Shown here in pieces: positions 6,632-15,932 of a stretch of DNA of 52,541 nucleotides (position 1 is its first letter; every line of letters begins with the position of its first letter). Made by a program: the position numbers and the translations under genes. Source of the stretch: an uncultured Flammeovirgaceae bacterium (GTDB lineage: Bacteria > Bacteroidota > Bacteroidia > Cytophagales > Cyclobacteriaceae); contig CAKZYJ010000098.1 of NCBI GenBank assembly GCA_937884755.1, positions 1 through 52,541 on the forward strand, read 5' to 3'. The notes beneath the pieces were generated by a model. That model worked only from the letters and a program-made list of their open reading frames with translations. It ran no database searches and had not been told where the DNA came from.

Positions 6632-7816
6632 TCACTTACTCTTCTCAATGGCCCGAAGAATATCAGTCTGAATATCTTCAATATGTTCTAACCCAACCGA
6701 AACGCGAATTAAACTGGGTGTTATACCCACTCTAGCTTGTTCCTCTTCTAATAGTTTGGAGTGAGTAGTGGAAGCCGGATGGGTGCAAATACTCCGGGTA
6801 TCGCCCAGGTTGGCGGTTAGCGATAGCATTTCCAGTGAGTCCAGAAAACGACGTCCGCGGCCCAATCCGCCTGCTAGTTCAAACGTAAGCATACCTCCGC
6901 CTAGTCGCATTTGCCGTTGCGCTAACTCGTACTGCGGATGAGAAGATAAAAACGGGTACTTTACGCGGGTAACTTCCGGCTGCTCCTCCAGAAAACGAGC
7001 TAAAGTCAGCGCATTCTGGCAGTGTTTTTCCATTCTTACGGATAATGTCTCCAGACTCTTGGAAAGAATCCAGCCGTGGAAGGGCGACATGGCCGGTCCG
7101 GTGTGCCGGGCCATAAACCGTACCTCGTCAATAACTTCCTTGCGGCCGAGTACTGCTCCCCCTACGGTTCGGCCCTGCCCATCGATAAACTTTGTCGCTG
7201 AGTGGGTCACCAAATCTGCTCCCCAGTCGGTGGGGTTTTGGATGTAGGGAGTAGCAAAGCAGTTGTCTACATTGAACAGAATTTGGTGCTGTTTGGCTAG
7301 TTTACCCAGCTCCTCTAAATTCAACAGATCTAATCCAGGGTTGGAAGGAGTTTCCACGAAGATCATCCTCGTATTAGGCTGAATGTTCTTTTCCCAGCTA
7401 GCAATATCGGCATGGATGTCTACGTAGGTGTGGCTGATGTTCCAGCGAGGTAATAGCCCTGTTAGAATCTGGTGAGTAGATCCAAACAGTGAGCGGGAAG
7501 CCAATACGTGATCTCCGGATTTTAGAAAGGAAGCGATGCTGATAAACATAGCCGCCATGCCGGAAGCGGTGGCTACTCCATCTTCCGTTTTTTCCAGTAA
7601 GCAAAGTTTCTGAATAAACTCGTCGTTGTTGGGATTAGAAAAGCGAGAATAAATATTACCCTCAATTTCGCTGGCGAAGGTAGCCCGGGCCTGTTCGGCA
7701 TCCTCAAAAACGAAGCTGGACGTAGCAAATATGGGTACGCTATGTTCTCGCTGCTGGCTGCGTTCCGTCTGCGTCCGGATAGCGTTGGTTTCGAAATGAT
7801 ATTTAGAACGAGACAT
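6632..7816 (-). CDS. metZ: O-succinylhomoserine sulfhydrylase-like PLP enzyme
   Basis: A 394-residue fold-type I PLP enzyme of the Cys/Met metabolism family. The substrate-loop and PLP motifs are clear: YSRFSNPN near 56, VATASGMAAM near 81, and SATKFIDGQGR with the Schiff-base Lys209. The motif set and length best fit MetZ, which makes homocysteine from O-succinyl- or O-acetylhomoserine and sulfide, directly using the product of the neighbouring sulfite reductase. A cystathionine gamma-synthase or gamma-lyase cannot be fully excluded by eye. It is the second gene after osmC on this strand, with 1 nt between the OsmC stop and its ATG. Confidence 0.83.
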   Translation of the reverse strand: MSRSKYHFETNAIRTQTERSQQREHSVPIFATSSFVFEDAEQARATFASEIEGNIYSRFSNPNNDEFIQKLCLLEKTEDGVATASGMAAMFISIASFLKSGDHVLASRSLFGSTHQILTGLLPRWNISHTYVDIHADIASWEKNIQPNTRMIFVETPSNPGLDLLNLEELGKLAKQHQILFNVDNCFATPYIQNPTDWGADLVTHSATKFIDGQGRTVGGAVLGRKEVIDEVRFMARHTGPAMSPFHGWILSKSLETLSVRMEKHCQNALTLARFLEEQPEVTRVKYPFLSSHPQYELAQRQMRLGGGMLTFELAGGLGRGRRFLDSLEMLSLTANLGDTRSICTHPASTTHSKLLEEEQARVGITPSLIRVSVGLEHIEDIQTDILRAIEKSK

Positions 7817-7817
7817 T

Positions 7818-8240
7818 TTAAGTCGTTGGATAAATGTGATAGGAATAGGTAATCTTAGCAGTCTTCTCTAATGTTTTGGCTACTGAGCAGTACTGTTCCA
7901 GCGAAAGTTCAATGGCTCGCTTCACTTTTTCCTCGTCCAGGTTGCCATACAACTGGTACGTAATATGAATATCCTTAAACAGTGAAGGAACAGCATCTTC
8001 GTCCCGAATTCCGTCTAGCGTAAACTGAATATCTTCCAGCGGTTGGCGCTGCTTCTTCAGAATGCTGATAATATCCATGGCACTACATCCGCCCAAGGAA
8101 GTCAGCAGTACTTGCATGGGGCGCATACCTAACCCCTGACCGCCTATATCGGGCGAGCCATCCATTTGTAGTGTTTGTCCTTCCTCGTTGGCGGCTTCCA
8201 AGTGGGTAGCATTGTTCAGCCGCCTTACTTTTATTTGCAT
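7818..8240 (-). CDS. OsmC family peroxiredoxin-like protein
   Basis: A 140-residue OsmC/Ohr-fold protein with both redox cysteines: Cys52 in LGGCSAMD and Cys118 in EQYCSVAKTL. The family reduces organic hydroperoxides, or in the YhfA subgroup has an unknown thiol role. I take ATG 8240 as start (MQIKVRRL): the frame extends to 8303 but the extra 21 residues fall outside the family fold and into the divergent promoter region. It precedes metZ on the same transcript and is divergent from the rhodanese with 76 bp between starts. Its position among sulfur genes suggests a thiol or persulfide function. Confidence 0.86.
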   Translation of the reverse strand: MQIKVRRLNNATHLEAANEEGQTLQMDGSPDIGGQGLGMRPMQVLLTSLGGCSAMDIISILKKQRQPLEDIQFTLDGIRDEDAVPSLFKDIHITYQLYGNLDEEKVKRAIELSLEQYCSVAKTLEKTAKITYSYHIYPTT

Positions 8241-8316
8241 TCCGTTGGTTATCAGAGAAATTTTTAAAAAATTGGTCGTCAAACTTAGCAGGAATCGCAG
8301 CAAAACGAAAAAGAAT

Positions 8317-8619
8317 ATGAAAGAAATTACCGTAGAAGAACTTAAGGCTATGCAAGATCAGGGCGAAGAATTTCAACTGATTGATGTGCGCGAACCGCAC
8401 GAGTACGAAGAGGCTAATTTAGGGGGAGAGCTTATTCCGTTAGGGCAAATACCCCAGCACGTGGATGACATTAAAAAAGACCGGAAGGTGATTATGCAGT
8501 GCCGCAGTGGCAGCCGTAGTGCTAATGCTGTAAAGTATCTGGAGAATAACTTTGGCTTTGATAACCTTTACAACCTAAAGGGCGGTATTTTAGCCTATCA
8601 CGAAATGGAAAACCAGTAA
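8317..8619 (+). CDS. Single-domain rhodanese (sulfurtransferase)
   Basis: A 100-residue single rhodanese domain. It has the CH2A-like LIDVREPHEYEEANLGG near residue 21 and the active loop QCRSGSRS with the persulfide-carrying Cys62. Such proteins move sulfane sulfur, like GlpE or PspE, but here there is no signal peptide, so it acts in the cytoplasm. I start at ATG 8317 (MKEITVEEL); upstream in-frame codons run through the osmC start region and do not match the family. It ends 1 nt from the end of the convergent tamB gene. Confidence 0.88.
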   Translation: MKEITVEELKAMQDQGEEFQLIDVREPHEYEEANLGGELIPLGQIPQHVDDIKKDRKVIMQCRSGSRSANAVKYLENNFGFDNLYNLKGGILAYHEMENQ

Positions 8620-8620
8620 G

Positions 8621-11600
8621 CTACTTCGGTAGATTTTCTACTGGTTTGGCAGATTCGGGCTGTTCCGAAGACTGGCTTAGCGATTCAGGATCGACAGTAC
8701 TCACTTGTTTGTCTGTTTCTTTCCGATCCTCGATAGCTCGTTTTCGGGCATCAATTAGCAATTCACTTAGTTTGTCGAAGCTCTCTACGTACATCAGGCT
8801 GATTCCCTGGGTGGTGTTAAAAGTCTGAGCGAGGGTATTCGTGAGCGAGTTAAAATTGTTACGGTTATACATTTTTACCCGATACCGCCCATCATTGGTA
8901 AGCATGTATTCTACGCTTACATCCCCAATTACCGTAGCCGCACTGGTATTATTGTTCAGGTCGGTGAAACCTCCGTCGCGGGTGACGCGCAGCCTGCCAT
9001 CAAAAAATGAATACGACAATCGAAGCTGAAATGTATTAAACTGGTCCTGGTCAAAACTACCCAGGTCCACATCAATTTCTAGATTTTCATCTACCTGGCT
9101 CAACCAATAACTGAATTGGTTTGATAGCAATTCACTTACACTACTTCCTACCGAACCGTTCACATCGAATGAGCCTCGTTCGGAGAACTGTCGTAATACA
9201 ATCAGGCTGAATACTTGCCGATTGAGCTCCTCGCGGTCGTAAGAAACACTATTATCCAGTGTTTCAACTGCTGTTCGTAGCCACAAGTTATTCTGAGGAT
9301 AATCAACAATATTGATATCGAAGGCGATCTCTGGAGACATCAGATCGCCGGTAAGCTCCAACACTACGTCGGTAGGGTACTTCCGGCGTACTTCATCATT
9401 TTCCCGCAGGTTAGGATCAATAACCAGTGGAGCCAATGAAGCCATTTGGGAATAGGTGGCTGTAATATCTAAAACTCCACCAAAAGGGTCACCTAACCAG
9501 GCAATGCTACTACCAGGGGCTATTTTAAATTCCTTATTGATAATGTTGTAGAGGGTAAAATTATACCCCCCCTCCACAAAGCGGAGGTCACCAAACATAT
9601 TGAAATCACCTTGAGAGCTAATCAGCATTTGTAATTGCCCCTGCCCCCGTCCTCGGATAATGTCACCGGTCTTTATATCGAAAATAATTTCACCGTAGGC
9701 CTCAGGAGTTACTTCTATATCCAGGTCCAGATTGAGACCAGTGAGGTTAACTTTATCGAGGTTGTTTTCGGCTACCAGACTAGAGTCGCTACGGTTCACG
9801 AATTTGATAAAGTCGGATTGTTCTACTCCCTCTATACCGCCAACCGGAATATAAATCTTGGTTCCTTTCTCGGTTTTAGCCCGAGCGGTAATATCCATAT
9901 TATTGATAGCCCCTAAGAAAGAATCGGTTCCGGTAGCATAGCCTCTTCCGTAGAACATATCGTTTTCTTCAATGGAGGTATTTAGTACTTCTACGTTATT
10001 GAGCGTGCCATTTAGGTCAAGCACAAAGTCGCGAAAACCATCGTGGAATATTCCTCCGTCAAACACTGCAATTTGGTTACGGGAATCCTTCAGGATCAGA
10101 CTATCCACTCCAATGGTATTATCGTCGAAAAATACTCCGCCATTAAAGGAATAGTCGGTGTTTAGGTAGTTGATTCTGATATGCCCATCAGCAACCATCC
10201 CTTTCCCCCTCAGAATAGGGTAATTTAGACTCCCCGAAATATCGATAGAACCATTTACAACCCCCTCTATTTCGGTGAAGATGTCATCAACGTAAGGCTC
10301 AGCTACATTAATATGGGCACCCTGTAAGGTCGCTTTCAGGTCTAGTTGACTTTTTTGATTAAAAGGGCTGTATTCACCTTCTACCGAAATAATACGGTTA
10401 CCATCCCGATTAACCATCACGTCCAGGTCCAGATTACGCTGCTGGTTATTCCAATTGGCCAGGCCGATTATATTACCGACAGTAAAGTTATTAATCGAGA
10501 AATCGGTGATTGCCAGTTCGCTATTCAATATCAGATGATTGAGCGTATCGTCAGGGTTGGGTAGTACTCCCCTCAAGTCCAGGAAACCGTTAATCTCCCC
10601 CTGGTATTGTTCCTCTAGCAGCGGATTCAGGTTGTCTATCTGAAAACTACTAATATTGATCGTTAGCTCTTTTTCCGGGTTTGAGGACAGTGTACCGATG
10701 GCCGACACCTCTTGACGGAGATTCTCAGTCTCACTGAATAACCTGAATTGATCAAATGATACCTCTTGGTTGGAGATTATGACCTGATTCTGGGGCGAAA
10801 ACTGCCAAACCTGATCCAACACCTGAAGATTAGAAGGCTGAAAACGAACCAGTGTACTATCTTTCAGAAACTCTAACTCACCTAATAGGTTGGCAAAGTT
10901 GTTGGTGTTTTGTCGGCGGATGTAATGCTGAAAATCAATATGCTCACCGTTCCAGATGGCCTCAAACGATAGGTCCTCCATAGGAGCCTGCAAATTGGTA
11001 GTGGCAATATCTTGCTGTTCGGAGTGTAGGTAAAGCATAGCCAGCACGCTGGTGCTATCTACAATTTTGGAGGTGGTAAAATCAACTTCGTTATCGTAAA
11101 AGAAGTGATCCCGATACTGAATTGTATCGAACGTAGATTGGAAGCTGAAAATGTTGGTAAAGCCGCCCGTAGCTCGCCCACTAGCTTGCAGGTTTTGGGA
11201 TAGGGTGAGTTCAGGAACAAACAAGTGAATCAGCGGATTGACATTGGCTAGTTTAAGTTTGTAGGTAATTTCGTACGACTGATCATCGTAGCATTCTACC
11301 GGTTTCACCTCTATTTCGGCATAATAGGCCTTCAAGTCTTCTTCATTATTCCTGAAAATCAGTAGGTACTCCTTAGTCAGTGTCTGAATATCCTCAGCCA
11401 GTGTGGTGAATTTAAAATCTCCGTTTAACTCCGCCTGGATGCGCTCGGTTTGTAGCGCTATTCTGCGGTTAGTGCTATCTAGCGTAGAGACAAAATGTAG
11501 TGAATCTACAAACAACTCTCTATCCTGATAAGCAATCGTCAGGTCATCGAAAGCGGCACTTCCTACTAAATCATCTATTTTTAGTCCACGAGTATCAGCT

Positions 11601-13267
11601 GTTAACTTGGTACTCAAAAATATATGTTCGTTGGAGAGGTTCAATTCTCGGAAGAGGGCAGTATCTAGTTGGGTAGTGAGTTTAATGCGTTCAGCTCCAT
11701 CGCGGAAATCTAAGGTTCCGTTAGCCGTAAACCTAAGATTGGGGTCATCAATAGATAACTGTCCTTCAAAAAACGATTGGGCCAAGCGAGCATCAGTCTC
11801 GATGTTCTGATAATTGTAATTATTAATGCCTAAGTAGTCAAATTTTGCTTCCAGATCGAATCTAGCTTCATTAACAGTTACCCCTTCTCCTTCAATATAT
11901 CCCTTAAAGCTGGTTTGTTGTAACAGAAGTGTGTCGTCGGTTAGCGTACCCAGATCAAAATCCTGTAGCGATAAATTTCCCGAATAAACTGGTGTATCGA
12001 ATAGTTTCAGGTTAATATCCGAATCAATATATCCTAGCTTGGTAGAGAACTGTCCGTTCGCAACAAAGTCATTAGGAAACCCTAAAAATCCTGCATCAAA
12101 GTCTACCGTACCAAATTTCCGGACGGTGCGGTAGGCCTCATCATTATTGACGTATTGTTTTAGGTCAGAAGGAGTTATTCGGGATTCGCGAAGCTGCAAA
12201 TCAGTAAAAGCCTCCTTAGTCTCGGGCAAGCCATCAAAGCTAACGCGGCCACTTAGGGTACTGTTAGCCCCGAACGAAAAAGTCATATCACTAAGAGTAA
12301 AGTCGCTGACCTCACCCTCAAAATCGCCGGAAACCCGGTAAAAGTCATCATAACCAAGCAAGGCTGGAGCAAAGCGAGTCAAATCCTTAGTATGCAGTTC
12401 TGAGTCACGAATCTTTGCTACCAGGGTAACACTATCGTTGAAGTATCCCAGACTGGCTTTTGAACTATAATTAAATACCAACGAGTCGCGCAGGACGGAG
12501 TTACCAGCGTGCAACTCAAAGTCCCGGAAAGTCATGTCGTGGTTAGTAAACTGGTAAAAACCGGTGAAATCGTGAATGGTAAAGTCGTAATCCGGCTCAT
12601 AGCCGCGCATATTGCGGACATCCACTTGCAGCGTATCGGCTACAATCCGAAGATTGGAACCATCCGCATTGATATCGTAGAGAGTAAAGTGATTGTAGTC
12701 GAAACGATCAGGAATCAAGGTTTTACCCGCATCATAAAATTGAAAGGTAATATCCCGTAATCCCACATCGCTAATCGTAAAAACCGGGGGAGAAGGTCGC
12801 ACCTTTGCGGTACGGGGCTTACGCAAGATGGACTTTACCGTATCAATAAACCGGGTAATATTCAGTGTGGAATCCAGGGCATTTTTTCGCAGGTTGAGTA
12901 CTCCGCCCTGCACTCGTGCTTCATCGAGCAGTATATTACCATCGTTAGCAATGGTCCGAATATCAAAATCAACGGTGAGTTGGTTGGCGATGATCATGGG
13001 GCGAGCTTCGTCGTCCAGAATAACCACACTGTCCAGTACTCCAGTATCGAACCATTTAATGTGTACTCCCTGTATAGAAGTAGAGAAACCCGTTCGTTTG
13101 GTGATGGTTTCGGCCAGGTACTGTACGGCTCTGGTCTGAACCTGGGGTATCTGTAACGCGCCCACAAGTAAAGTTAAGAGTAAAATTAAACCCACTAACA
13201 ACCACAAAAAAGATCGAAAAATCTTTCTTGTAACTCTGAGAGCGATATGTGGACTTTGTTCTTTCAA
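8621..13267 (-). CDS. tamB: TamB-family inner-membrane translocation/assembly protein
   Basis: A very large (1548-residue) AsmA/TamB-type protein: a short cytoplasmic start, one membrane segment at about 19-40 (LWLLVGLILLLTLLVGAL), then more than a thousand residues of repeated beta-strand pattern, and a C-terminal TamB (DUF490) domain where strands such as GGYNFTLYNIINKEFKIAPG occur. Such bridge-like proteins span the periplasm and carry phospholipids and/or help outer-membrane protein assembly. Translation appears to start at a TTG (13265-13267), since no ATG occurs before the membrane segment. The divergent arrangement with tsaD is one I associate with Bacteroidetes genomes. The C-terminal tail is low-complexity (Ser, Glu, Pro). 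Confidence 0.88.
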   Translation of the reverse strand: MKEQSPHIALRVTRKIFRSFLWLLVGLILLLTLLVGALQIPQVQTRAVQYLAETITKRTGFSTSIQGVHIKWFDTGVLDSVVILDDEARPMIIANQLTVDFDIRTIANDGNILLDEARVQGGVLNLRKNALDSTLNITRFIDTVKSILRKPRTAKVRPSPPVFTISDVGLRDITFQFYDAGKTLIPDRFDYNHFTLYDINADGSNLRIVADTLQVDVRNMRGYEPDYDFTIHDFTGFYQFTNHDMTFRDFELHAGNSVLRDSLVFNYSSKASLGYFNDSVTLVAKIRDSELHTKDLTRFAPALLGYDDFYRVSGDFEGEVSDFTLSDMTFSFGANSTLSGRVSFDGLPETKEAFTDLQLRESRITPSDLKQYVNNDEAYRTVRKFGTVDFDAGFLGFPNDFVANGQFSTKLGYIDSDINLKLFDTPVYSGNLSLQDFDLGTLTDDTLLLQQTSFKGYIEGEGVTVNEARFDLEAKFDYLGINNYNYQNIETDARLAQSFFEGQLSIDDPNLRFTANGTLDFRDGAERIKLTTQLDTALFRELNLSNEHIFLSTKLTADTRGLKIDDLVGSAAFDDLTIAYQDRELFVDSLHFVSTLDSTNRRIALQTERIQAELNGDFKFTTLAEDIQTLTKEYLLIFRNNEEDLKAYYAEIEVKPVECYDDQSYEITYKLKLANVNPLIHLFVPELTLSQNLQASGRATGGFTNIFSFQSTFDTIQYRDHFFYDNEVDFTTSKIVDSTSVLAMLYLHSEQQDIATTNLQAPMEDLSFEAIWNGEHIDFQHYIRRQNTNNFANLLGELEFLKDSTLVRFQPSNLQVLDQVWQFSPQNQVIISNQEVSFDQFRLFSETENLRQEVSAIGTLSSNPEKELTINISSFQIDNLNPLLEEQYQGEINGFLDLRGVLPNPDDTLNHLILNSELAITDFSINNFTVGNIIGLANWNNQQRNLDLDVMVNRDGNRIISVEGEYSPFNQKSQLDLKATLQGAHINVAEPYVDDIFTEIEGVVNGSIDISGSLNYPILRGKGMVADGHIRINYLNTDYSFNGGVFFDDNTIGVDSLILKDSRNQIAVFDGGIFHDGFRDFVLDLNGTLNNVEVLNTSIEENDMFYGRGYATGTDSFLGAINNMDITARAKTEKGTKIYIPVGGIEGVEQSDFIKFVNRSDSSLVAENNLDKVNLTGLNLDLDIEVTPEAYGEIIFDIKTGDIIRGRGQGQLQMLISSQGDFNMFGDLRFVEGGYNFTLYNIINKEFKIAPGSSIAWLGDPFGGVLDITATYSQMASLAPLVIDPNLRENDEVRRKYPTDVVLELTGDLMSPEIAFDINIVDYPQNNLWLRTAVETLDNSVSYDREELNRQVFSLIVLRQFSERGSFDVNGSVGSSVSELLSNQFSYWLSQVDENLEIDVDLGSFDQDQFNTFQLRLSYSFFDGRLRVTRDGGFTDLNNNTSAATVIGDVSVEYMLTNDGRYRVKMYNRNNFNSLTNTLAQTFNTTQGISLMYVESFDKLSELLIDARKRAIEDRKETDKQVSTVDPESLSQSSEQPESAKPVENLPK

Positions 13268-13332
13268 TCTGTTTTTTACACCCTACTTGTTGTAACTAAC
13301 GTTAAGCTAGTATTGATTAGCATTGTTATTTT

Positions 13333-14415
13333 ATGACAATATTGTCTAATCCCTTACCTATTATGAGTTTTGATACAGTAACAACTGTTTCCAGGTCATC
13401 GTCCCCGATAATTTTGGCGGTAGAATCATCTTGCGATGAGACCGCAGCAGCTATTAGTAAAAACGGGGAGTTGATAAGTAACATTGTCGCCACTCAGGCG
13501 GTTCACGAAAATTACGGTGGTGTGGTGCCGGAGTTGGCCTCACGAGCTCACCAACAAAACATTGTACCAGTGGTGCATCAAGCTCTTCAAGAAGCAAATA
13601 TAACAAAAACTATGCTGAGTGCGGTAGCGTACACGCAGGGGCCAGGTTTGCTGGGTGCTTTATTAGTAGGATCATCATTTATTAAGTCGCTAGCTTGGGG
13701 ATTACAGATTCCGCTGATCTCAGTAAACCACATGCAAGCGCACATTCTGGCGCACTTTATTAATCAACCTGTACCCAGCTTTCCTTTTCTCTGCCTAACC
13801 GTAAGTGGTGGACATACCCAATTAGTGGTGGTACGGGATTATCTGGAGATGGAAATTATTGGGGAAACAAAGGATGATGCCGTGGGCGAGGCTTTTGATA
13901 AGATTGCCAAGCTACTGGGTTTACCCTATCCGGGAGGTCCCCATTTGGATCGGCTGGCGCAGCAGGGTGACCCGCATCGGTTCTCGTTTCCCACTACCTC
14001 GGTGCCAGGACTCGATTTTTCGTTCAGTGGGATTAAAACAGCTGTACTATATTTTCTGCGCGAGCAGGTACGACAAAACGAGCAATTTGTGGAGCAAAAC
14101 CTGGCTGATTTATGCGCTAGTGTGCAGCATACCTTAGTAAGTATGTTGCTGGAAAAAGTTACGCAAGCCGCCGAACAAACTAGTACTCGGGAAATTGCCA
14201 TAGCGGGCGGCGTATCGGCCAATTCTGGATTACGATCACAACTACAAACCATTGCTGGAGAGAAGCAGTGGCAGGTGTTTGTTCCTAAGTTAGCCTATTG
14301 TACCGATAACGCCGCTATGATCGCCATGACTGCCCATTACCAGTATCTGGCAGGGCAATTTGACTCTCTCGGAGCTAGCCCCAATCCCCGCCTACGATTT
14401 GGGAGCAGTAATTAG
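13333..14415 (+). CDS. tsaD: tRNA N6-adenosine threonylcarbamoyltransferase TsaD
   Basis: A 360-residue Kae1/TsaD ATPase-like protein that transfers threonylcarbamoyl to A37 of ANN-decoding tRNAs, acting with TsaB and TsaE. Motifs: LAVESSCDETAAA near residue 28, metal ligands in VNHMQAHILAHF near 135, VSGGHTQL, and IAGGVSANSGLR near 290. Two starts are possible: ATG 13333, or ATG 13363, which gives a length closer to the family norm. The first ATG is overlapped by a 12-bp palindrome (13335-13346), so the second is quite likely. The last 4 nt overlap the end of the convergent gene at 14412. Confidence 0.95.
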   Translation: MTILSNPLPIMSFDTVTTVSRSSSPIILAVESSCDETAAAISKNGELISNIVATQAVHENYGGVVPELASRAHQQNIVPVVHQALQEANITKTMLSAVAYTQGPGLLGALLVGSSFIKSLAWGLQIPLISVNHMQAHILAHFINQPVPSFPFLCLTVSGGHTQLVVVRDYLEMEIIGETKDDAVGEAFDKIAKLLGLPYPGGPHLDRLAQQGDPHRFSFPTTSVPGLDFSFSGIKTAVLYFLREQVRQNEQFVEQNLADLCASVQHTLVSMLLEKVTQAAEQTSTREIAIAGGVSANSGLRSQLQTIAGEKQWQVFVPKLAYCTDNAAMIAMTAHYQYLAGQFDSLGASPNPRLRFGSSN

Positions 14416-15728
14416 CTTCTTTCAGGTTGAGAACTGGTAAATAGTGCTTCGGGCAAGGTGTCTAATAATACTGAATAGGTCAGTACTGAGCGAGGCACTA
14501 CTACGCTTTGGTAGGCTGGAGTCGTTTGTATAGCATCCAGCAATCCCTGCCTGATCTTTTTACGTTCACTAGTATCAATAGTCTCTATCTGAGAGCGTTG
14601 CAGTAAACTATTCAGGTCATCTTGCTCTTCTAAATAGTACTGCAACTGGGGTAACTGCTGCTGAAGATAGAGCTTAAGCTTGGCCAGCAGATACATTTTC
14701 ATAGCTTCTACATCTTTATTCTGGTGAAGATAAGGTATGTTCTGCCAATGCTCTACTACGAAGCTTTCTACCGCCAGAATACTATCCTGAGCGTCCTGCT
14801 CCGAGAGATTCAGTTTTTTCCGAAGCTCATCTAAAAACTCCCGCTCTGATTTAGATATAACTTTGTCAGATAAAATGATCATAGTAGCCATTTCCAGCAA
14901 ATAGCGCTTCATCACGGGCGATTTCACCTGCTGCCATTTGATATCAGCCATACCTATTCGCTTCTCAATCATTTTCTCTCCTTGCTCCTTGAGTTTATCC
15001 GGAAGTTGAGCCAGGGATAAATAATATTGCAGAAAATCTTTCTCTTCCTTTTCAAGGATCTTATTCGCCCAAGCTGCCGAAGATAGCACGTAGAGCATCA
15101 ACAGCCGCAGGTGGGCGTGTCCTTGTACTACTTTTTCTTTCTTCTTATCGTCGGGATAGGCCTGTATCCAGGGATGAAAACAATAGACGTCTATAAAAGA
15201 CAGGGCACTATGCACAATAGCTCCCCAAAATTCTTCCTGGGAAATCGTATGTTGGGTACGGGCTTCCAAAGCTCGTTCTGACAGTTCTACGCCGGCTTTT
15301 CTACTGCGAGATAATAAGCTGCTTTTGGTAGAAGTTTGAATATCAGGGTAAAGTGAAATATAGTACTCACCAATACGGTAGCCCACTTCCGATATGGCAT
15401 CGGCAAAATCAACCTCTTTTCTCAAATGACGGTACCGGTTGGCCGTGAGAGCACTGTTTAGTAAGCATTCCAGTAAAATAATTTTCCAGCGCGAACGATC
15501 GGTGAGCTGCTCGGTTTTTATTGATTTCAACAGTGCTTTATAGGAGTAGGGCATTTGGGCGGGATAACCATACAGCAAGCCGGTGGTTTGCATCAACTCG
15601 TAAATAAGCTGATCAAACGCAGCAGTTGAAGACTTCTGAGCTTTTAGCCGCTGAAACTCCTGGTGCAAAATATAGTGATGCCGGGTAGCTAAATATTTTT
15701 TTAGCCAGCCTTTTTCCTGCCATTTCAT
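14412..15728 (-). CDS. Hypothetical helical protein, TerB-like C-terminal part
   Basis: A 438-residue soluble, almost wholly helical protein without signal peptide or membrane segment. I do not recognise the whole. Around residues 275-330 the pattern MATMIILSDKVISKSEREFL, then KLNLSEQDAQ, resembles TerB/tellurite-resistance-like modules, where acidic residues in a helical repeat bind metal. A similar but weaker pattern (VLSSAAWANKILEKEEKDFL) occurs near 215-235, so the domain may be duplicated. The function is unknown. The 3' end overlaps tsaD by 4 nt in convergent orientation, and about 200 bp separate its start from smpB. Confidence 0.68.
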   Translation of the reverse strand: MKWQEKGWLKKYLATRHHYILHQEFQRLKAQKSSTAAFDQLIYELMQTTGLLYGYPAQMPYSYKALLKSIKTEQLTDRSRWKIILLECLLNSALTANRYRHLRKEVDFADAISEVGYRIGEYYISLYPDIQTSTKSSLLSRSRKAGVELSERALEARTQHTISQEEFWGAIVHSALSFIDVYCFHPWIQAYPDDKKKEKVVQGHAHLRLLMLYVLSSAAWANKILEKEEKDFLQYYLSLAQLPDKLKEQGEKMIEKRIGMADIKWQQVKSPVMKRYLLEMATMIILSDKVISKSEREFLDELRKKLNLSEQDAQDSILAVESFVVEHWQNIPYLHQNKDVEAMKMYLLAKLKLYLQQQLPQLQYYLEEQDDLNSLLQRSQIETIDTSERKKIRQGLLDAIQTTPAYQSVVVPRSVLTYSVLLDTLPEALFTSSQPERS

Positions 15729-15932
15729 AGTTTGCCGTTTTAAAGTGGGAGCCCAATTTGGTAAAAAAATTACTGGTGTAGAAGCAAGAATACTACTTTT
15801 AACTGGGGTGTAGGGTTATTTCAAATATTTAATTACCAAACCCTAACATTATCCGGTTGGTTGATTGGGTTACCCAATTATCCGTTCTAAATTACATTGG
15901 GATTAATTTGTTGAGTAGTTTTTGAATTTATT

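Noticed and set aside
8241-8316. Possible SAM riboswitch upstream of osmC-metZ
   Set aside because: The gap between the divergent starts is only 76 bp and shows no multi-helix fold by eye.
8646-13139. Many plus-strand frames of 60-100 codons inside the tamB region (for example 9635-9916, 12509-12760, 12828-13139)
   Set aside because: They lie antisense to a continuous 1548-codon frame with clear TamB features; none has a signal, domain or plausible spacing of its own.
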